Of a DNA stretch of 19,907 nt, positions 15,981 through 19,907 are shown in pieces. Positions within the stretch are counted from its first letter, which is position 1. Each line of letters starts with the position of its first letter. Origin of the DNA: Thermoplasmatota archaeon (GTDB lineage: Archaea > Thermoplasmatota > Penumbrarchaeia > Penumbrarchaeales > Penumbrarchaeaceae). Both the position numbers and the translations under genes were made by a program. The notes under the pieces were generated by a model, which was not told the origin of the DNA, did no database searches, and was given only the letters and a program-made list of their open reading frames with translations. Where the stretch lies: positions 1 through 19,907 of the forward strand of contig JAFGJI010000048.1 of NCBI GenBank assembly GCA_016929175.1, in the 5' to 3' direction.

Positions 15981-16991
15981 ATGAGAACTGCCAGTGAGAT
16001 GTCGAACTTCGTATACAGGAAGCAAAGGGCTACCATTCGAACCGTTCTTATCAGGTTCGCTGTTCTTTTCCTGATCATTCTGTTCATCTCCACCATTGTA
16101 TATCTGGACCGCACGGGGTACCGGGATTCAAAGGATGGGAACGTCTCTCTTTTCGATGCGGTCTATTTCACCGTGGTGTCCATAACAACCACCGGTTACG
16201 GGGATATAACCCCCGTAAGCACGGTGGCCCGTCTGATAGATACAGTGTTCATCACATTTGGAAGGGCTGCCATGTGGTTCGTAATTGTAGGTACGGCATA
16301 CCAGTTCATTTTCGACAGGTACAGGGAGGCATATCTCATGAAAGCGATCCAGAAGGGTCTATCGGGCCATGTGATAATTGCGGGCTACTCGAGCACGGGC
16401 CGATCCGCTGCAACGGAGCTGATCGCTCAGGGAAGGAAGAAGAAACATATCGTCGTGATCACGACCGAACAGGACCATGCACAGGAGGCAGCAGAGGCGG
16501 GACACGTATCCATGATAGGGGACGCATCCAAAGAGATCAACCTAAAAAAAGCAGCGATCGATAAAGCTTCGGCGATCATCATCACCACAAGCAAGGATGA
16601 CACGAACGTTCTCATCGCACTCACTGCTAAGTACCTGAACCCCGATATCAGGGTAATATCCAAGGTTGCGGACCTCGAGAATGTCAAACTGCTCGAGAAA
16701 AGCGGTGTGGATGTCATGATCGCCCCCGCGGTAACTTCAGGAAACCTTATGGCTACGGCCACGACCCAGCCGAATGTTGTGCATCTGCTGGAGGACCTGA
16801 TGACCGCTGGTAAAGGTCTGTACATCCGCGAGAGGGAAGTGCGCAAGGAAGAGATCGGGCTCATACCGAAGAAACTGAAAGGGATCGCTGTAATGGGGAT
16901 CGCCCGCAGTGGAAAGGTCATTGCAATTGGAGAGCTCGATGATCTTAAGCTCAAGAAAGATGACAGGATACTGTACATGGAGAGAAAATGA
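15981..16991 (+). CDS. Two-helix potassium channel with RCK (TrkA-N/TrkA-C) regulatory domain
   Basis: A 336-residue MthK-like channel subunit. TM1 is at about 20-42. The pore helix and selectivity filter TTTGYGD are at 69-75, the exact K+ filter, and TM2 is at about 84-110. A cytoplasmic RCK-N Rossmann domain begins at about 129 (HVIIAGYSSTGRSAATEL). Its nucleotide-loop glycines are reduced to GxSxxG, as in calcium-gated MthK where NAD binding is not the rule. An RCK-C domain spans about 255-336. It probably forms a tetramer passing K+ through the membrane and gated by a cytoplasmic ligand. ATG 15981 has a purine-rich GGGGAA upstream; M7 (ATG 15999) is an alternative. The role of its position next to the C25 peptidase and sua5 is unclear. 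Confidence 0.93.
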   Translation: MRTASEMSNFVYRKQRATIRTVLIRFAVLFLIILFISTIVYLDRTGYRDSKDGNVSLFDAVYFTVVSITTTGYGDITPVSTVARLIDTVFITFGRAAMWFVIVGTAYQFIFDRYREAYLMKAIQKGLSGHVIIAGYSSTGRSAATELIAQGRKKKHIVVITTEQDHAQEAAEAGHVSMIGDASKEINLKKAAIDKASAIIITTSKDDTNVLIALTAKYLNPDIRVISKVADLENVKLLEKSGVDVMIAPAVTSGNLMATATTQPNVVHLLEDLMTAGKGLYIREREVRKEEIGLIPKKLKGIAVMGIARSGKVIAIGELDDLKLKKDDRILYMERK

Positions 16992-16999
16992 GAAGCTTT

Positions 17000-17026
17000 G
17001 GACCATTCTCGATCACCCGATGGTCC
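17000..17026 (+). other. Hairpin between the K+ channel and sua5 genes
   Basis: GGACCAT (17000-17006) pairs exactly with ATGGTCC (17020-17026) around a 13-base loop, starting eight bases after the channel stop codon. No T-run follows. It may mark an RNA processing or stability boundary between cistrons, or a weak terminator. Confidence 0.4.
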
Positions 17027-17045
17027 CTTCGGGAGAGATGACAAG

Positions 17046-17666
17046 ATGAGTATAGTGAAATGGGCCCCGGAGCACCAAGACCTTCTATTGGACCGTGTAC
17101 AGGAGGAGTTTTCGGGAGGAAAACCCGTGGTCCTGCCGACCGATACACTCTACGGTCTTGCTGCGCCCCTCTCCTCCACGAAGACCATAAGGGAGATATT
17201 CAGTATTAAGAAACGACCTCTTGAGCATACCCTGCCCCTAGCTCTTGGGGATATATCGATGATCGATGAGGTCGCCCTGATAAGCGGGTGGCAGAAGGAT
17301 CTGATGAGAAGAGGTCTTCCTGGACCGGTAACGTTCATTGTCGAAATGAAGGGCAGGATGACGGAGCTCGTTTCCAGGGAGGGCACCATTGCGGTCAGGG
17401 TTCCTGCCCATCCGATCTTCCATCCCCTCACATTAAGATCTGGCCCACTTGCTCTGACGAGTGCGAACCTGCACGGATCGACGGACCTTCTGACGGCGGA
17501 AGGGATAGACATGCAGTTCAATGGTGATCTTCTGGTGATCGAGGATGACATATCGATAACCGGGACCGCTTCGGCGATCGTCGACCTGACACATGGTGCG
17601 GCCTCGGTCATCAGGGAAGGAAATCTTAATATGAAAGAGTTCATGGGGGAAGCTCATGGAGGATGA
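17046..17666 (+). CDS. Threonylcarbamoyl-AMP synthase (Sua5/YciO/YrdC family)
   Basis: Makes threonylcarbamoyl-AMP from threonine, bicarbonate and ATP, the first step of the universal t6A37 tRNA modification; the KEOPS complex then transfers the group. The 206-residue protein is essentially a YrdC domain without the extra Sua5 domain. Family motifs are PTDTLYGLAAPLS (31-43), IKKRP (54-58), LPGPVTFIV (91-99), AVRVP (116-120) and TSAN (138-141). ATG 17046 was chosen because it has GGGAGAGATG upstream and yields the normal short N terminus; an in-frame ATG at 16998 would begin inside the hairpin region. The 3' end overlaps the methionine aminopeptidase gene by 11 bases, so the two are translationally coupled. 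Confidence 0.92.
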   Translation: MSIVKWAPEHQDLLLDRVQEEFSGGKPVVLPTDTLYGLAAPLSSTKTIREIFSIKKRPLEHTLPLALGDISMIDEVALISGWQKDLMRRGLPGPVTFIVEMKGRMTELVSREGTIAVRVPAHPIFHPLTLRSGPLALTSANLHGSTDLLTAEGIDMQFNGDLLVIEDDISITGTASAIVDLTHGAASVIREGNLNMKEFMGEAHGG

Positions 17667-18546
17667 CGGTCTTGAAAAATGGAAGGAGGCTGGCTCCATC
17701 GCTTCGAAAGCGCGGGAGCTGGGGGCGGGCCTTGTCGAGGAGGACGTGACCTACCTGGAGGTGGTGGAGACCGTGGAAGCTTATATTCTCGATCAGGGAG
17801 CCCAGGTCGCATTTCCAACGAACATTGCCGTGAACGATGTGGCTGCCCACTATACTCCCCGTCCCGGAGAGAAGACCCGGTTCAGATACGGGGACCTGGT
17901 GAAAGTTGATGTCGGGGCCCACATCGATGGATACATCGGCGATACCGCAAAGACCGTCGAGGTCGGATCGGCCACCTATACACAGCTGATCCAGGCTTCA
18001 AAAAAAGCACTGGAATCGGCCATAGAGGTCATAAGAGGCGGCATATCGTTATCGACGATAGGATCGATAGTCGAGAGGACGATGAACTCGATGGGTTTCA
18101 AACCCATAGTGAACCTGACTGGACACGGCATCGAAAGGTTTGATCTGCACGCTGGCATATCGGTCCCCAATTACGATGATAGGGGCAGGGAATTCCTGCC
18201 GGAAGGGACCGTCGTGGCGATAGAGCCTTTTGCGACCACGGGTGTGGGCGAGGTCAGATCGTATAAAAGATCGAACATTTACAGGATGGTGAGGGCGAGA
18301 GGCAGGCTAAAAGAGGAACAACGTCTGGCACTGGAAACCATACAGACCGGCAACCCTCACCTTCCGTTCTCCGAAAGATGGTTGGAAGAGCGGGTCCCTC
18401 GTGTAGAGAAGACACTGAAGGGACTTGTTAGAGCGGGGTCTGTCTACTCATATCCGATACTCAGAGAGGTATCGGGAGGTATGGTCTCCCAGTGGGAGCA
18501 CACCCTTTACATCACCGATAAAGGCTGCAGGATCTTGACCTATTGA
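17656..18546 (+). CDS. map: Methionine aminopeptidase, type II
   Basis: Removes the initiator methionine from new proteins. This 296-residue M24-family enzyme has the full dimetal site: D85 (KVDVG), D96 (IGDTA), H157 (TGHGIERF), E190 (AIEPF) and E281 (QWEHT), plus the substrate-binding H65 (AAHYTP). The helical insertion between the last ligands (about 205-265) makes it type II, as in archaea and eukaryotes. The usual N-terminal residues (EKWKEAGSIASKARELG) begin right after the start. ATG 17656 lies inside the end of sua5, with GGGGGAAGC upstream as ribosome site. purM follows 18 bases after the stop. Confidence 0.96.
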   Translation: MEDDGLEKWKEAGSIASKARELGAGLVEEDVTYLEVVETVEAYILDQGAQVAFPTNIAVNDVAAHYTPRPGEKTRFRYGDLVKVDVGAHIDGYIGDTAKTVEVGSATYTQLIQASKKALESAIEVIRGGISLSTIGSIVERTMNSMGFKPIVNLTGHGIERFDLHAGISVPNYDDRGREFLPEGTVVAIEPFATTGVGEVRSYKRSNIYRMVRARGRLKEEQRLALETIQTGNPHLPFSERWLEERVPRVEKTLKGLVRAGSVYSYPILREVSGGMVSQWEHTLYITDKGCRILTY

Positions 18547-18564
18547 GGCAGGAAGTTGATACCT

Positions 18565-19698
18565 ATGGAAGGTCCAGAAGAGTTCAGTTCCGTGACCTAT
18601 GCGGGATCGGGCGTTGATATCGTGAAAGAGGGCAGGGCAATAAGGGGTTTGATATCTGCTTTGAAGTTCAGACGGGAGGGTTTAGGAGCGCTTGCGGACC
18701 TTGGAGGTCATTTCACCGGCATCGTTGATTTCGGTGAGCACTACCTATCGATGTGCACTGACGGCGTAGGGTCTAAATTGCTCATAGCCGAGGAATTGGG
18801 GAAATGGGACACTGTTGGTATCGACTGCATGGCAATGAACGTGAACGATGTTATCTGCATAGGAGCGGAACCCATTGCCTTTGTGGACTATATCGCCACC
18901 GCATCCCCGGACCCCGACATATTGCGGCACGTAGGGATCGGCCTTAATGAAGGGGCCATGCAGGCCAACCTGACGATCATCGGAGGAGAGACCGCCTCAC
19001 TTCCCGATATCGTCCAGGGATTGGACCTTGCCGGCACATGTCTCGGGTTCGTCAAAAAGAACGAATTGATCCGGGGCGTCATGACATCACCGGGAGATGC
19101 CATCATCGGCTTCCCTTCATCAGGGTTGCATTCCAACGGTTTTTCTCTTGTCAGGAAGGTGATGAGGGACAATGATATATCATATATCAGCCCGCTCGAA
19201 GAGGTCATGGGAAGAAAGGAATGGAAGTACCGGAGCAAATACCCACATTACAAGGAAGAAGTGGAGAGATGGGCTGCGTCCGAGGGAACTTCCATCATAG
19301 GTGATATACTTCTCACTCCAACCAGGATATACGTCAAGGAGGTACTCGGGCTCCTCAAAGAGCTTCCTCCCGGATCGGTCCACGGCATGGCGAACATCAC
19401 GGGAGGGGGCTTTCGGAACATCTCGAGGATAAGATCGGACGTTCTCTACGGGATAGACGAGCCCCTTGAAGTGCCGAATGTTTTCAGAATGCTTCAGGTG
19501 CTGGGCTCCATCGAAGAAAGAGAGATGTACCAGACATTGAACATGGGACTGGGTTTCGTCGTCATCGTCTCTCCCGAGGTCGAGGATGAGGCTATCAAAC
19601 ACCTTTCGGGGACCGGGGCAAGGAAGATAGGAAGGGTGGTACCCGGAAAGGGAGTGCTCATCGAACCCCCGGGAGTCCATTACGAGGGGTATGTCTGA
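18565..19698 (+). CDS. purM: Phosphoribosylformylglycinamidine cyclo-ligase (AIR synthetase)
   Basis: ATP-dependent ring closure of FGAM to aminoimidazole ribotide, the fifth step of purine synthesis in the cytoplasm. The 377-residue protein shows the PurM pattern: TYAGSGVDIVKEG (11-23) in place of the usual SYxxAGVD, CTDGVGSK (64-71), DCMAMNVNDVICIGAEP (about 87-103), the glycine-rich GGETASLP (140-147), then SSGLHSNGFSLVRKV and the C-terminal NITGGGFRNISRI. ATG 18565 follows AGGAAG. A TTG at 18556 would add three residues and overlaps that site. It is the last gene of the sua5-map-purM group. Complete, with no sign of damage. Confidence 0.95.
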   Translation: MEGPEEFSSVTYAGSGVDIVKEGRAIRGLISALKFRREGLGALADLGGHFTGIVDFGEHYLSMCTDGVGSKLLIAEELGKWDTVGIDCMAMNVNDVICIGAEPIAFVDYIATASPDPDILRHVGIGLNEGAMQANLTIIGGETASLPDIVQGLDLAGTCLGFVKKNELIRGVMTSPGDAIIGFPSSGLHSNGFSLVRKVMRDNDISYISPLEEVMGRKEWKYRSKYPHYKEEVERWAASEGTSIIGDILLTPTRIYVKEVLGLLKELPPGSVHGMANITGGGFRNISRIRSDVLYGIDEPLEVPNVFRMLQVLGSIEEREMYQTLNMGLGFVVIVSPEVEDEAIKHLSGTGARKIGRVVPGKGVLIEPPGVHYEGYV

Positions 19699-19836
19699 AC
19701 GGTTAAAAAGGTCCTGGGACCGCCGCTTGAACAATTCGCATCTGGCAATGCGGCATCATGTACACTAAAAAGAATAACTTACACACCCCTCATACAACGG
19801 ACCGCATCGGATGTGTGATACAGTATGTGCATCGGG

Positions 19837-19907
19837 ATATTATAAGACTTTTGTTCATTCCCCGTTCACAGGCCTACACATCTGTACAATGTCGAGGAGT
19901 AAACCCC
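19837..19907 (+). promoter_or_regulatory. Possible promoter and first codons of a gene running off the window
   Basis: ATATTATAAG (19837-19846) is a TATA-like element. A start near 19867 would place the ATG at 19889 after a leader of about 22 bases, opening a frame MSRSKP that leaves the window. Six codons are too few to identify a product. The rest of the tail after purM (19699-19836) shows no gene; it holds a short GGTCC-TG-GGACC palindrome at 19710-19721 and two copies of GCATCGG (19804, 19829). Confidence 0.25.

Noticed and set aside
19699..19907. A tRNA or other structured RNA gene after purM
   Set aside because: Neither a cloverleaf nor T-loop consensus could be assembled from the sequence; only short palindromes and a 7-base direct repeat are present.

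Overview
The window reads as archaeal, most likely Euryarchaeota of the Thermoplasmata type. The evidence is an archaeal DnaG, a class II archaeal/eukaryotic-type glycyl-tRNA synthetase, an archaeal Trm56 tRNA methyltransferase, a LonB-type AAA+ ATPase, a type II methionine aminopeptidase, an archaeal ArsR-like regulator, TATA boxes about 25 bases ahead of several starts, and a mix of leaderless and Shine-Dalgarno-led genes. A thrombospondin type 3 repeat surface protein together with a membrane-anchored gingipain-like (C25) peptidase recalls sediment Thermoplasmata such as Marine Benthic Group D. That taxonomic placement is an inference. No mobile element, CRISPR array, tRNA or rRNA was seen.

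Layout. (1) 12-3578 (+): a 1188-residue membrane-anchored protein with at least a dozen calcium-binding TSP3-like motifs, ended by an intrinsic terminator at 3600-3630. (2) 3756-4694 (+): a polytopic HELSH metallopeptidase (M50-like) with a charged C-terminal tail; it converges on the next operon. (3) 8380 down to 4712 (-): a four-gene operon of ArsR-like regulator, Trm56 fused to an HD domain, small zinc-knuckle protein and glyS. It is tightly packed and, apart from the regulator, translation-related. (4) 8381-8760: a divergent control region with one promoter for each operon, repeats, a hairpin and a possible 36-codon leaderless upstream ORF ahead of dnaG. (5) 8761-15924 (+): dnaG, a LonB-like ATPase that lacks its protease domain and carries a zinc ribbon where LonB has membrane helices, two coiled-coil proteins of the COG1340 type, and a signal-anchored C25 peptidase, all closely spaced. 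(6) 15981-19698 (+): a two-helix K+ channel with an RCK domain, then Sua5/YrdC, methionine aminopeptidase and purM. (7) 19699-19907: a tail with a TATA-like element and perhaps the first codons of another gene.

The minus-strand operon and the sua5-map pair serve tRNA charging, tRNA modification and N-terminal methionine removal. The most unusual part is the dnaG-led operon. It joins an exosome/primase factor, a protease-less LonB paralogue, paired coiled-coil proteins and an extracytoplasmic cysteine peptidase. This arrangement is the best candidate for an undescribed system: the ATPase has lost its own protease but has kept all visible AAA+ motifs, so it probably acts with partners, and the neighbouring coiled-coil proteins are the obvious candidates.
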